A stretch of 64,000 nt of DNA, from positions 3,906,001 to 3,970,000 of the forward strand of contig NZ_CP072014.1 of NCBI RefSeq assembly GCF_017603825.1, written 5' to 3'. The stretch is from Arthrobacter crystallopoietes (lineage in GTDB: Bacteria; Actinomycetota; Actinomycetes; Actinomycetales; Micrococcaceae). The translations under genes were made by a program, and so were the position numbers. Every line of letters starts with the position of its first letter. Within the stretch, counting starts at the first letter, position 1. Below, piece by piece: positions 17,095-26,477 of this stretch. The notes below the pieces were generated by a model that was not told the DNA's origin, did not search any database, and saw only the letters and a list, made by a program, of their open reading frames with translations.

Positions 17095-18087
17095 GTGATC
17101 ACTGTTTCTGACCTGCGCAAGGTCTATCGTCAAGGCAACCGTGAAATTGTTGCCCTTGACGGCGTCAGCCTTGAGGTTCCGAGGGGATCAATTCACGGCA
17201 TCGTGGGACATTCCGGAGCGGGCAAATCGACCTTGGTCCGCTGCCTGACTCTGTTGGACTCCCCCACCTCGGGGTCGGTGAGCATCAATGGAGCCGAACT
17301 GAGCTCGGCCCGGGATGCAGACCTGCGCAGCGCACGCCGGCGCATCGGCATGATCTTCCAGCATGCCAACCTGATGGATTCGCGGACCACCGCGCAGAAT
17401 GTCGCACATCCGTTGGAAATCGTCAACACCTCCAAGGATGCCATCAGCACCAAGGTGACTGAACTGTTGAAACTTGTGGGACTGGAAGGCTTCGAAAACG
17501 CTTATCCTTCCCAGCTCTCCGGCGGCCAGCGCCAGCGCGTAGGCATTGCCCGCGCCCTCGCCTCCGATCCGGATGTCCTTCTCTGCGACGAGCCCACGTC
17601 TGCTTTGGATCCGAAAACCACCGAAGAGATCCTTGTCCTGATCAAGGACCTCACCGAGCGCCTGCAGCTGACGGTGCTGATCATCACGCACGAAATGCAC
17701 GTGGTCAAGCGCGTCTGCGACTCGGTGTCCCTCCTGGCCGCCGGCCGCATCGTCGAACACGGCCCGCTGCGGGATGTCGCAGCCACGCTAGGCAGCGAAC
17801 TATCTCGCACGCTGTTGCCGCTGCCTTCGGCGGAACCGCTGGGCACCGGAGCCGTGCTGGAGATTCTTTTCTCGGGGGAAACGGCCTCGGAGCCGGTCCT
17901 GACTTCCGCCGCACGGCGCTTCAATATGGACCTGAATGTACTTGCTGGCAGCGTCGAGACCCTGGCCGGAACACAATTCGGACACCTTCGAATTCAGCTG
18001 CCCACCGGCGTGGATTCCGGTCCGGTAGTCGAATATCTGCACAGCCAGGGTGTCTCCGTGCGTGCCACAGGAAAGGAAGCCGCATGA
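17095..18087 (+). CDS. metN: Methionine ABC transporter ATP-binding protein MetN
   Basis: 330-residue ATPase of the MetNIQ importer. Walker A is GHSGAGKST (about 41-49), the signature is LSGGQRQRVGIARAL, and Walker B is [14 protein letters not shown]-terminal NIL domain (about 250-325, from GAVLEILFSGETASEP) is the regulatory methionine-binding module typical of MetN. The GTG start begins MITVSDLRKVY. Its stop overlaps metI (ATGA). The leader from 16969 contains CATAAT at 17021 as a possible -10 element. No SAM riboswitch is recognisable. Confidence 0.95.
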   Translation: MITVSDLRKVYRQGNREIVALDGVSLEVPRGSIHGIVGHSGAGKSTLVRCLTLLDSPTSGSVSINGAELSSARDADLRSARRRIGMIFQHANLMDSRTTAQNVAHPLEIVNTSKDAISTKVTELLKLVGLEGFENAYPSQLSGGQRQRVGIARALASDPDVLLCDEPTSALDPKTTEEILVLIKDLTERLQLTVLIITHEMHVVKRVCDSVSLLAAGRIVEHGPLRDVAATLGSELSRTLLPLPSAEPLGTGAVLEILFSGETASEPVLTSAARRFNMDLNVLAGSVETLAGTQFGHLRIQLPTGVDSGPVVEYLHSQGVSVRATGKEAA

Positions 18088-18827
18088 ATTTCCTCGAAGA
18101 GCTGAGCACCAACCCCGGCATTACGAGGGCGCTCCCGACTGCCATCATGGAAACCCTGCAGATGGTTTCGATCTCCGGGATCTTCACTCTGGCGATCGGA
18201 CTGCCGCTGGGGATTTTCCTCTACACCAGCGCCTCGGGCGGGTTACGGCCCATGCCTGTGACGAACCGGATCGTCTCTGACGTCGTCGTCAACATCACGC
18301 GATCCATTCCGTTCGCCATCCTCATGGTGGCGCTTATTCCCTTGGCACGAGTTATCACCGGCAGCAGCATCGGCCCAATCGCCGCTTGCGTTGCGCTGAC
18401 AATCGGCACCGTCCCTTTCTTCGCCCGCCTGGTCGAGACTGCGCTCCGGGATGTAAGTTCCGGCAAGATCGACGCCGCCATGGTTATGGGGTCGACACGG
18501 ATGCAGATCGTTCGCAAGGTGCTCGTCCCTGAGGCGCTTCCTGGGCTGGTGGCGGCATTGACGACGACGATGGTCACCCTGGTCGGATACTCCGCAATGG
18601 CCGGCATCACCGGCGGCGGCGGTTTGGGAAGGCTGGCGTACAACTACGGCTTCCAGCGCTTCGATACCACTGTCATGATCGTAACCATCGTCATCATGGT
18701 GATCCTGGTCCAGGCACTCCAATGGATCGGCGACGCGGTTGCCCGCCGGGTCGACCACCGGAGCGCAGCCACAGCCGGATCGAAGAAGGCGCGCCGGCAT
18801 GAGCCAGCCACTACTATTGGGGTCTAA
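18084..18827 (+). CDS. metI: Methionine ABC transporter permease MetI
   Basis: 247-residue membrane protein with about five transmembrane segments. It forms the channel of the methionine importer. The MetI-type coupling region contains EALPGLVAALTTTMVTLVGYSAMAG in outline (about 150-175). MNFLEELSTNPGIT begins the chain. The last 25 residues are basic and hydrophilic. The start overlaps the metN stop, so the two are translationally coupled. A gap of 133 bases separates it from metQ. Confidence 0.95.
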   Translation: MNFLEELSTNPGITRALPTAIMETLQMVSISGIFTLAIGLPLGIFLYTSASGGLRPMPVTNRIVSDVVVNITRSIPFAILMVALIPLARVITGSSIGPIAACVALTIGTVPFFARLVETALRDVSSGKIDAAMVMGSTRMQIVRKVLVPEALPGLVAALTTTMVTLVGYSAMAGITGGGGLGRLAYNYGFQRFDTTVMIVTIVIMVILVQALQWIGDAVARRVDHRSAATAGSKKARRHEPATTIGV

Positions 18828-18960
18828 TCCTCCAAAGTTTTCCGCATCGTCGACAGCCGAGCGGAAGAATGCAGCGAGTAGCCGCTAGCTGCACCACACC
18901 CGGATCCCGGCGACTTGATATTCGTCCGGGGTCTGCGTTATTTGAAAGGAACGCACTCGG

Positions 18961-19794
18961 ATGCGTAAAACACTATCTCTGATCGGCACAGGCTTGGCCA
19001 CTGCGCTGGCGCTGACGGCTTGCGGTGGATCCGAATCTACCCCCAGCGCTACTCTCGATCCGGCCAGTCCCGTGACGGTTACTGTCGGGGCCAGCCCGGT
19101 GCCGCATGCCCGGATCCTTGAGTTCGTTGACCAGAATCTGGCCCAAGAAGCCGGCATCGACTTGGAAATCCAGGAGTTCGATGACTACCAAACTCCGAAC
19201 ATCGCGCTCAGCGACGGGTCGCTCGACGCCAACTACTACCAGCACCTGCCTTGGTTTGAAGACCAGGTCGCTACCAAGGGGTACGAGTTCGAGCATGGCG
19301 AGGGCGTCCACATCGAGCCGTACGCTGCCTTCTCCTCGAAGCACAAGAACATTGAGGACGTTCCCGATGGTGGCACTATCGCCATCACGAATGACCCCGC
19401 CAACCAGGTCCGTGGTCTGAAGATGCTCGAAGAAACGGGCCTGCTCAATGGCATTGAGGAAGACTCCGCTGCTTTGACCCTAACGGAGGAGCAGAACCCG
19501 AAGGGCCTGACATTTGAGGAGAACCAGCCGGAAATTATCCTTCCGCTGGTTGAGGACCCCAAGATCGACCTGGCGCTCATTAACGGCAACTTCATCCTTC
19601 AGGCGGGGCTGAGCACCGACGACGCCCTCGCCGTCGAATCCGTAGAGAACAATCCCTACGCCAACTTCCTAGCCTGGCAGGCCGGCGACGAAAATCCTGC
19701 CATCGCAAAGCTCGAGGAGCTCCTGCACTCCCCCGAGGTCAAGGACTACATTGTGGAGACCTGGCCGAACGGTGACGTCACCCCGGCGTTTTAA
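18961..19794 (+). CDS. metQ: MetQ/NlpA-family methionine-binding lipoprotein
   Basis: 277-residue substrate-binding lipoprotein. The signal peptide ends in the lipobox LTAC (cysteine at residue 21), so the mature protein is anchored to the outer face of the membrane. The NlpA fold starts with VTVGASPVPHARILEF, and the family pattern DANYYQHLPWFED follows. GAAAGGAA is a good ribosome site about ten bases before the ATG. The 133-base gap after metI may allow separate expression of the binding protein. A perfect hairpin follows the gene. Confidence 0.93.
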   Translation: MRKTLSLIGTGLATALALTACGGSESTPSATLDPASPVTVTVGASPVPHARILEFVDQNLAQEAGIDLEIQEFDDYQTPNIALSDGSLDANYYQHLPWFEDQVATKGYEFEHGEGVHIEPYAAFSSKHKNIEDVPDGGTIAITNDPANQVRGLKMLEETGLLNGIEEDSAALTLTEEQNPKGLTFEENQPEIILPLVEDPKIDLALINGNFILQAGLSTDDALAVESVENNPYANFLAWQAGDENPAIAKLEELLHSPEVKDYIVETWPNGDVTPAF

Positions 19795-19833
19795 ACCTTC
19801 CCGGCGAGCAGGTCCGCACCACCACGCTTGAGA

Positions 19834-19871
19834 ACAAGGGAGCCGGCAGCACACGCTGCCGGCTCCCTTGT
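19834..19871. terminator. Perfect 17-bp hairpin between metQ and the AI-2E family gene
   Basis: Bases 19834-19850 pair perfectly with 19855-19871 around a four-base ACAC loop. The hairpin lies between convergent genes and can serve both strands. No long T run follows on either side, so it may act as a terminator with help or as an mRNA-end stabiliser. Confidence 0.7.
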
Positions 19872-19917
19872 CAGTTCCGCCCCTTGCCAGTTCCGCCTGG
19901 CTGGTTCCTCCGCCGGG

Positions 19918-21045
19918 TCAGGACACCGTCTCCACGGCCTTCTCCTCCAGGCGCACCCGCCGGCCTGACGCCTCCGGCTTCGTATCGCCCGTCCAGACCT
20001 GGATGACGGCCCAGGCCACCGCAGCCACCGGAACAGCAAGAATGGCGCCGACAATACCGCCAAGGATGGTGCCGGCCGTCAGTGCGAGCAGAATGACCAG
20101 GGAATGGAGGCTGACGGAACGGCCCATCACGACGGGTTGCAGGAAGTTCCCTTCCAGCTGGTTCACCAGGACCACAACACCGATCACCACCAGCGCGGCA
20201 ACAGGACCGTTGGCCACCAGTGCGACGAGGGCGGCCAGCACCCCGGCGACCGTGGCGCCGACGATCGGCACGAAGCCGCCGATGAAGATGAGCACCGCCA
20301 GCGGCAGCGCCAGCGGCACCTGCAGGATAAACAAGGCCAGACCGATAAAGATGGCGTCGACCGCCGCCACGATGGCGGTGCCCCGGACGTAATTGCCCAA
20401 TACGTCGACGGCGCGCGAACCGGCCAGCGCCATCTTCGCCCGGCGGCGGTAGGGGAACCAGCGCAGCAGGAACGTCCAGATCCGCTCGCCGTCCTTGAGG
20501 AAGTAAAACAGCACTACGGCCATCAGGACCGCGCCGGTGATGAACTGTGTGGCCGTGGACAGGCCGCTGAGCGCGCTGCGGCCGACGGCGGCGCTGGTCA
20601 GGAAGTCCAGAATGCCGGCCAGCGCCTCGTCAATCTGCGCCTGGTCTACCGGGAGCGGGAAATCGGCCAGGAATCCCTGCAGCTGCGCCCAGCCTTCGGT
20701 AGCCGAACTGATGAGTTCATCCAGCTCGTTCCGAACCGCGACAACGATCCCGGTAATGACTCCGCCGAGCACCACAAGGATGCCCAGGAACGCCGTCGCG
20801 GTGGCCAAGGCACTGGACCAGCCCCAGCGCCTCAGGACGTTCACCACCGGATAGACCGCGGCTGCCAGGATGAGTGCAATCAGCACCGGGATCACGAGCA
20901 ACTGCAGTTGCAGCATCACGTACACGCTGACCGAGAGCAGCGTCAGGATCAGCAGCAGCTGTGCGGAGCGCGTGCCCACCCGGCCCATACCATCGGTCCA
21001 CAGATTTTGTTCCTGAACTTGGTCCCGCCGGGCAAACAACGCCAT
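19918..21045 (-). CDS. AI-2E family transporter (PerM/YdiK-like membrane protein)
   Basis: 375-residue polytopic membrane protein with seven or eight transmembrane segments. It has the family pattern of two N-terminal helices, a soluble stretch (about 70-140), then a helix-rich C-terminal half with GGFVPIVGATVAGVLAAL and VVVLVNQLEGNFLQPVVMG. Members have been linked to autoinducer-2 export or to ion/proton antiport, so the substrate is open. AAGGAG lies seven bases before ATG 21045; ATG 21051 is too close to that site. The C-terminus is charged and cytoplasmic. Confidence 0.88.
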   Translation of the reverse strand: MALFARRDQVQEQNLWTDGMGRVGTRSAQLLLILTLLSVSVYVMLQLQLLVIPVLIALILAAAVYPVVNVLRRWGWSSALATATAFLGILVVLGGVITGIVVAVRNELDELISSATEGWAQLQGFLADFPLPVDQAQIDEALAGILDFLTSAAVGRSALSGLSTATQFITGAVLMAVVLFYFLKDGERIWTFLLRWFPYRRRAKMALAGSRAVDVLGNYVRGTAIVAAVDAIFIGLALFILQVPLALPLAVLIFIGGFVPIVGATVAGVLAALVALVANGPVAALVVIGVVVLVNQLEGNFLQPVVMGRSVSLHSLVILLALTAGTILGGIVGAILAVPVAAVAWAVIQVWTGDTKPEASGRRVRLEEKAVETVS

Positions 21046-21072
21046 CAACATGCTCCTTGAAGTGGTTGGAAA

Positions 21073-22398
21073 TCAGGCTCCAGGTGAGGCAGCGGCCGCC
21101 GCCTTCGCCGCGGCCGGAAGGGCAGCGTATATCCGGTCCATGGTCTTGTCGTCATGCGCCGCGGAGAGGAACCACGCTTCGAAGACCGACGGCGGCAGGT
21201 AGACGCCGGAATCCAGCATGGAATGGAAGAACGGAGCGTACCGGAAGGTTTCCTGTCCCTGGGCGTCCTCGTAGTTGTGGACTCCGTTGGCCGAGGTTCC
21301 GAAGGCCACGCTGAAGAGGTTCCCGGCACGCTGGATGCTGTGGTCCACTCCTGCTTCGCCCAGCGCGGCGGAGACCGCACCGGACAACTCCAGGGACCGC
21401 TTATCGATCCCCGCGTAGACCTCGGGCGTGGCGGCGGTCAGAGTGGCCACACCGGCCGCCATCGCGATCGGATTTCCGGACAGTGTGCCGGCCTGGTAGA
21501 CCGGACCCACCGGGGCAAGGTAGTCCATGACCTCGGCCCGGCCGCCCAGTGCTGCCACCGGCATGCCGCCGCCAATGACCTTGCCGAAGGTCAGCAGGTC
21601 CGGCGTGAACGGGGCGTCCGTTCCCTCGGCTCCTCCGGTGAGGCCCCAGTAGCCTGCATAGCCGGTCCGGAAGCCGGTTAGGACCTCGTCCAGAATAAGC
21701 AGGGCGCCGTGCTGTGCAGTGATTCGGGAAAGCGCGGCGTTGAAGCCTGCACCCGGTTCCACGACACCCATATTGGCCGGTGCAGCTTCGGTGATCACCG
21801 CGGCGATGTTGGGCCCGTGGGTTTCGAACGCTGCTTCAACCGCTGCCAGGTCGTTGTAAGGAAGGACCAGAGTCTCCGCCGCCGTTGCCTCGGTGACACC
21901 GGCAGAGCCAGGCAGAGCCAGCGTGGCAAGACCCGATCCGGCGGCCGCCAGCAGTCCGTCCAAATGACCGTGGTAGCAGCCTGCGAACTTGATGATCAGG
22001 TTGCGGCCCGTAAAGCCGCGGGCCAGCCGCACGGCGGTCATGGTGGCCTCGGTGCCCGTGGATACCATACGCAGCCGCTCGACGGCGGAAACGCGCTCCA
22101 TCACGATGGCCGCCAGTTCGGCTTCGGCGGGCGTGGACGCGCCGAAGGACAAGCCGCGGTCCACGGCAGCGTGGACGGCTGCCAGCACCTCGGGGTGGGC
22201 ATGACCCACCAGTGCCGGGCCCCAGGAGCAGACCAGGTCAACGTACTCGCGGCCATCGGCGTCGGTGAGGTAGGGCCCCTTGGCGGAGACCATGAAGCGC
22301 GGCGTCCCGCCTACGGATCCGAAGGCCCGCACGGGCGAGTTCACTCCCCCGGGCATCAGATGGCGCGCGCGTTCGAACAGTTCTTCAGAGCTAGTCAT
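21073..22398 (-). CDS. hemL: Glutamate-1-semialdehyde 2,1-aminomutase HemL
   Basis: 441-residue PLP enzyme that converts glutamate-1-semialdehyde to 5-aminolevulinate in the C5 pathway. The PLP lysine is in [17 protein letters not shown] (about 268-284), and the N-terminal [15 protein letters not shown] is characteristic. It is the last gene of the minus-strand haem operon, three bases after hemB. Together with hemA at 29989 it supplies all 5-aminolevulinate for the cluster. Confidence 0.96.
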   Translation of the reverse strand: MTSSEELFERARHLMPGGVNSPVRAFGSVGGTPRFMVSAKGPYLTDADGREYVDLVCSWGPALVGHAHPEVLAAVHAAVDRGLSFGASTPAEAELAAIVMERVSAVERLRMVSTGTEATMTAVRLARGFTGRNLIIKFAGCYHGHLDGLLAAAGSGLATLALPGSAGVTEATAAETLVLPYNDLAAVEAAFETHGPNIAAVITEAAPANMGVVEPGAGFNAALSRITAQHGALLILDEVLTGFRTGYAGYWGLTGGAEGTDAPFTPDLLTFGKVIGGGMPVAALGGRAEVMDYLAPVGPVYQAGTLSGNPIAMAAGVATLTAATPEVYAGIDKRSLELSGAVSAALGEAGVDHSIQRAGNLFSVAFGTSANGVHNYEDAQGQETFRYAPFFHSMLDSGVYLPPSVFEAWFLSAAHDDKTMDRIYAALPAAAKAAAAASPGA

Positions 22399-22401
22399 TG
22401 C

Positions 22402-23385
22402 TTAGTTGCTTTCCTTCAGCCAGCGGGCAATCTCGGCAGCCCAGTACGTCAAAACCATATCCGCCCCGGCCCGCCGGATGCCCAGCACGGACTCGAGGAT
22501 GGCAGGCTTGCGGTCGATCCAACCGTTGGCCGCCGCCGCCTCGATCATCGCGTATTCGCCGGAAATCTGGTAGGCGGCCACCGGTACCGGAGACATGGCC
22601 GCCACATCCGCCACGATGTCGAGGTAGCTCATGGCGGGCTTGACCATCACCATGTCCGCACCCTCTTCGAGATCCAGCTCTACCTCCAGCATGGCCTCCC
22701 GGCGGTTGGCCGGATCCATCTGGTACGTCTTCCGGTCACCGCTCAACTGCGAATCGACTGCCTCGCGGAAAGGACCATAGAAGGCGGACGTGTACTTGGC
22801 CGCGTAGGCCAGCACCGCGGTGTCCTTCAGGCCTGCCTCGTCCAGGGCCTGGCGGATCACGGCAACCTGGCCGTCCATCATGCCGGACGGGCCCAGGACG
22901 TCCGCGCCGGACTGTGCCTGGATCACGGCCATCCGCGCGTAGATCTCCAGCGTGGCGTCATTGTCCACTGCCCCATCCGGAGTGAGGACACCGCAGTGGC
23001 CATGGTCCGTGAACTCGTCGAGACAAACATCGCTCATGACCACCAGATCGTTGCCTACTTCGGCCTTCACATCCGCGATGGCTTTGTTCAGCACTCCGTC
23101 CGGGTCCACGCCCGCGCTGCCGGTGGCGTCGCGGGTGGCCGGCACGCCAAAGAGCATGATGCCGCCCAGGCCAAGCTCCACCGCTTCGAACGCCGCCCGC
23201 TTAAGGGAATCGGTGGTGTGCTGGACGACGCCGGGCATGGACTGCAGCGGCGCCGGCTCGGAGATGCCCTCGCGGATAAATGCCGGCAGAATCAGCTGCG
23301 AGTTCTCGATCCGCACTTCCGCGGTGAGTTTGCGCAGCGCTGCGGTGGCGCGGAGTCGGCGCGGGCGGTGGCTAGGAAAGCTCAT
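22402..23385 (-). CDS. hemB: Porphobilinogen synthase HemB
   Basis: 327 residues from ATG 23385. Three ATGs lie in a row (23391, 23388, 23385), and the last is best spaced from AAGGA. The enzyme condenses two 5-aminolevulinates to porphobilinogen. The active-site lysines are in AYAAKYTSAFYGPF and MVMVKPAMSYLD. The metal loop reads DVCLDEFTDHGHCG, with two cysteines and an aspartate where E. coli has three cysteines, so metal use may differ. The start lies inside the end of hemD. Confidence 0.94.
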   Translation of the reverse strand: MSFPSHRPRRLRATAALRKLTAEVRIENSQLILPAFIREGISEPAPLQSMPGVVQHTTDSLKRAAFEAVELGLGGIMLFGVPATRDATGSAGVDPDGVLNKAIADVKAEVGNDLVVMSDVCLDEFTDHGHCGVLTPDGAVDNDATLEIYARMAVIQAQSGADVLGPSGMMDGQVAVIRQALDEAGLKDTAVLAYAAKYTSAFYGPFREAVDSQLSGDRKTYQMDPANRREAMLEVELDLEEGADMVMVKPAMSYLDIVADVAAMSPVPVAAYQISGEYAMIEAAAANGWIDRKPAILESVLGIRRAGADMVLTYWAAEIARWLKESN

Positions 23386-24307
23386 CATCATCCTTCGGCT
23401 TTGGTGCGGTGCGGGTCTTGAGGGCCTCGGTAAGCGCGTCCGCGATCCCGGCCGGCGTCGGCGCGGTGGCGGTCGCGGCGATCTCCAGGCCGAGTGTTCC
23501 GGCTTCCCTCGCGGTGCTGTTTCCGATGGCCACCAGCAGTACGTGCGGCGGCAGATCCGGCGCGAGTTGATGCAGCCGGCGGGCCACGCTCGGAGACGTA
23601 AGAACAACGGCATCAACCGCTTTTTCGGCGACGCCGCGATTGAATTCTTCCACCGTAATCGGTTCCTGTTCGGCTCCGGTCGACGCCGGGGAGGCGGACT
23701 CGAGCACAGCGCTCAGGCGCCGCTCCGTCCGGGCCGGATGGTCCACCGTGTGGTAGGCGACCACAGGCAGCACCTGCCAGCCCTTGTCCATCAGGCCCTC
23801 GAAAATGGTGTCAGCCGCGATATCCGCCTGCGGCAGGAAGACGTTGGTGCGCAGGGCCGTTTCCGGACGCGGTTCGCCCGGCGGCGGCCAGTCAGCCACC
23901 AGTCCGACGGCGTCCATGGTGCCCTCGGGAACAAGGTCAACGTGCAGGCCCTCGGCTACCAGGGCCGCGGCCGTTCCCGAGCCGACTGCCGCGATTTTGG
24001 TGTCGCCGGAGAGTGCCTTCAGCGTGGTGCCGAGTGCGGCGGCGCGCTGCTTCAGCGCCCGCACGGTGGTGATGCTGGTGATGACCATCCACGCGAAGCG
24101 GCCTTGGCCGAGCATACGCAGCGCTTCGTCCAGCTCGCGGCTGGACTCAGGCTCCTCGAAGTCGATCAGCGGCATCAGCTTCGGTTCGGCGCCCCTGCCG
24201 GCCAGCTCCGCCACCATGGCACCTGCGCGGTCAGCACTGCGCGGCAGCACTACTACCAGCCCGGCAAGCGGACTCCCGGGGTTGCCTCGCGGCCGCAGCA
24301 GGGGCAT
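23372..24307 (-). CDS. hemD: Uroporphyrinogen-III synthase HemD
   Basis: 311-residue enzyme that closes hydroxymethylbilane to uroporphyrinogen III with inversion of ring D. The family is poorly conserved. GLVVVLPRSADRAGAM opens the first lobe, and VVLTSPSVARRLHQLAP with VLLVAIGNSTAREAGTLG marks the second. ATG 24307 (MPLLRPRGNPG) is two bases after the hemC stop, and longer frames upstream only read through hemC. The C-terminus overlaps the hemB start by about 14 bases. Confidence 0.92.
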   Translation of the reverse strand: MPLLRPRGNPGSPLAGLVVVLPRSADRAGAMVAELAGRGAEPKLMPLIDFEEPESSRELDEALRMLGQGRFAWMVITSITTVRALKQRAAALGTTLKALSGDTKIAAVGSGTAAALVAEGLHVDLVPEGTMDAVGLVADWPPPGEPRPETALRTNVFLPQADIAADTIFEGLMDKGWQVLPVVAYHTVDHPARTERRLSAVLESASPASTGAEQEPITVEEFNRGVAEKAVDAVVLTSPSVARRLHQLAPDLPPHVLLVAIGNSTAREAGTLGLEIAATATAPTPAGIADALTEALKTRTAPKPKDDDELS

Positions 24308-24309
24308 GC

Positions 24310-25281
24310 TCAGCTGCCTGCCAGAGGGGTCAGCTCTCCGGCTCCCTGGGCCAGCAGGTCTTCGGCCAGCCGGGCTCCCAGGCCGGCCGCAGCTTCCATA
24401 TCCGGGCTGTTGGTCTCCAGGCTGCTGCGCAGCAGCCGTGTTCCGTCCGGCCGGCATACTACCGCTTCGAGCCGGAGAACATCCCCGGCCAGCGTTGCCA
24501 GGGCACCGATGGGTGCACTGCAGCCGGCCTCCAGCCGGGCCAGCAGCGCACGTTCGGCGGTCACCGAGAGGCGGGTGGCCTCGTCGTCGTAATCTTTCAT
24601 GGCCTTCGCCAGTGCGCTTCCGTCCGCGGCGTCGGCCGTCCGGCACTCCACGGCCAGCGAGCCCTGCCCCGGGGCCGGCAGCATGACGGTCGGATCCAGC
24701 AGCTCGGTGATGGTCTCGGTCCGGCCCAGCCGGCTGAGGCCGGCGGCCGCCAGGACCACGCCGTCCAGGTCGCCCTGCTTACCCTTGATGACCTCGGGGC
24801 CATGCATTCCCCGGACGCGGCCGAGCCGGGTCTCCACATTGCCGCGGATGTCGATGACCTCCAGGTCCGGCCGGGCGGCGCGCAGCTGGGCCGCGCGGCG
24901 CGGGGAACCGGTGCCGACCTTCGCACCGGCCGGCAGCTCGGACAGCGTGAGTCCGTCCCGGGCACACAGTGCGTCCCGGACATCAACACGTGCCGGATAC
25001 GCCGCGATCTGGAGCCCGTCGGCCACACCGGTGGGCAGATCCTTGAGCGAATGCACAGCCACATCGCAGCGGTCATCGAGCAGGGCCTCGCGCAGGGCCG
25101 CAACGAACACACCGGTGCCGCCGATCTGCGCCAGCGAACCCTTCAGGATGTCGCCCTCGGTCTTGATCCGGACCAGCTCGTAGTCCACCCCGCCGGCTGC
25201 GGCGAGGGCTTCGGCCACGGTAGTGGTCTGGGTGACGGCCAGGGCGCTGCCCCGGGTGCCGATGCGGACGGTGCTTGTCAC
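24310..25281 (-). CDS. hemC: Hydroxymethylbilane synthase HemC
   Basis: 323-residue porphobilinogen deaminase. It joins four porphobilinogens on a dipyrromethane cofactor held by the cysteine in LEAGCSAPIGALA (about 248). The N-terminal TVRIGTRGSALAVTQT and the arginine-rich VIDIRGNVETRLGRV are present. GTG 25281 overlaps the hemH stop as GTGA, so translation is coupled. An in-frame extension upstream is only hemH read in another frame. Confidence 0.95.
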   Translation of the reverse strand: MTSTVRIGTRGSALAVTQTTTVAEALAAAGGVDYELVRIKTEGDILKGSLAQIGGTGVFVAALREALLDDRCDVAVHSLKDLPTGVADGLQIAAYPARVDVRDALCARDGLTLSELPAGAKVGTGSPRRAAQLRAARPDLEVIDIRGNVETRLGRVRGMHGPEVIKGKQGDLDGVVLAAAGLSRLGRTETITELLDPTVMLPAPGQGSLAVECRTADAADGSALAKAMKDYDDEATRLSVTAERALLARLEAGCSAPIGALATLAGDVLRLEAVVCRPDGTRLLRSSLETNSPDMEAAAGLGARLAEDLLAQGAGELTPLAGS

Positions 25282-26477
25282 GGTGCGGGTACTCCTACGG
25301 TGGAATCCATGCCGGCAACCGTGGGTTTTTCGCCGCGGCGGTTGGCACAGCAGTTGGGGAAACATACGTCCATCCACGGCCCCAGCCGGGTAGTGGCGGC
25401 GCGTTCGGCGATGTTGTGCTCGGCGGTCCGTTCGCAGATCAGGTCGACCAGGCCGGCAACGAACTTTTGGTGCACGCCCGGCGTCGGTACCCGGGCGGCG
25501 GCGAGGCCGAGCTTGCCGCAGGTCTCCAGCGCCTCGGTGTCCAGGTCCCAGATCACTTCCATATGGTCGCTGACAAAGCCCAGCGGGACGATGACAACGC
25601 CCCTGACGCCCTGCGCGGCCAACTCTTCGAGGGCATCGTTGATGTCCGGCTCCAGCCACGGCACATGCGGTGCCCCGGACCGGGACTGGTAAACCAGCGA
25701 ATGCGCGACGCCGGCAGCCTCCGGAATCCGGTCCAGCACAGCCTGGCCGGTAGCCAGGTGCTGCGCCACGTAAGCGCTGCCGCCGTCGTACCCGGCGCCG
25801 TCCGCCAAGCGCGGCCCGGCTGCCTCGGCGTCTCCCATGGGAATGGAGTGGGTCGCGAACATGATGTGCACGGGCGCATCGGCCTCGCCCTTGGCGGCAA
25901 GGTCGGCCCGGACGCTGGCCAGACCTTCGCGCACGCCCTCGACGAACGGCTCCACAAAGCCCGGGTGGTCGAAGTACTGGCGGACCTTGTCCACTTCCAG
26001 CTTGCCTTCCAGCCCGGTTTCCACCAGCGCTACGCCGAAGTCCTCGCGGTACTGGCGGCAGCTGGAATAGCAGGAGTAGGCGCTGGTGGTGATGGCCAGC
26101 ACGCGGCGGTGGCCGGCGTCGTACGCTTCGCGGAAGGTGTCCGCGATGAAGGGCGCCCAGTTCCGGTTGCCCCAAAACACGGGCAGGTCGATCCCGCGGC
26201 TGGCCAGTTCGGCCTCCATGGCAGCCTTGAGCGCCCGGTTCTGCGCATTGATCGGGCTGATGCCGCCGTTGGCGCGGTAGTGGTGGGACACCTCTTCGAG
26301 CCGCTCATCGGGAATGCCGCGCCCCCGCGTGACATTGCGCAGGAACGGGATGACATCTTCCTGGCCCTCGGGGCCGCCGAAGGACGCCAGGATGATGGCA
26401 TCGTAGTTCTTCGGCGCCATCCTGCCGTTTTCGTCCACGCCCGCGCGCGGATCGAAGTTTGTTTCAGCGGTGGTCAC
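25278..26477 (-). CDS. hemH: Coproporphyrin III ferrochelatase (HemH/CpfC)
   Basis: 399-residue ferrochelatase. With chdC and cgoX adjacent, the expected reaction is iron insertion into coproporphyrin III. LASFGGPEGQEDVIPFL starts the fold, the catalytic histidine is in FATHSIPMG, and LVYQSRSGAPHVPWLEPD follows. Cysteines in YSCYSSCRQYRED and in CFPNCC near the C-terminus fit the [2Fe-2S] cluster known in actinobacterial ferrochelatases. GTG 26477 overlaps the chdC stop (GTGA). Confidence 0.94.
   Translation of the reverse strand: MTTAETNFDPRAGVDENGRMAPKNYDAIILASFGGPEGQEDVIPFLRNVTRGRGIPDERLEEVSHHYRANGGISPINAQNRALKAAMEAELASRGIDLPVFWGNRNWAPFIADTFREAYDAGHRRVLAITTSAYSCYSSCRQYREDFGVALVETGLEGKLEVDKVRQYFDHPGFVEPFVEGVREGLASVRADLAAKGEADAPVHIMFATHSIPMGDAEAAGPRLADGAGYDGGSAYVAQHLATGQAVLDRIPEAAGVAHSLVYQSRSGAPHVPWLEPDINDALEELAAQGVRGVVIVPLGFVSDHMEVIWDLDTEALETCGKLGLAAARVPTPGVHQKFVAGLVDLICERTAEHNIAERAATTRLGPWMDVCFPNCCANRRGEKPTVAGMDSTVGVPAP

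Noticed and set aside
21709..23421. 570-codon plus-strand open frame opposite hemL and hemB
   Set aside because: Antisense to two certain enzymes, His/Gly/Arg-rich, with no domain or ribosome site.
24310..26175. Apparent 621-residue hemC protein with a long N-terminal extension
   Set aside because: The extra part is hemH read out of frame. The real start is GTG 25281, overlapping the hemH stop.
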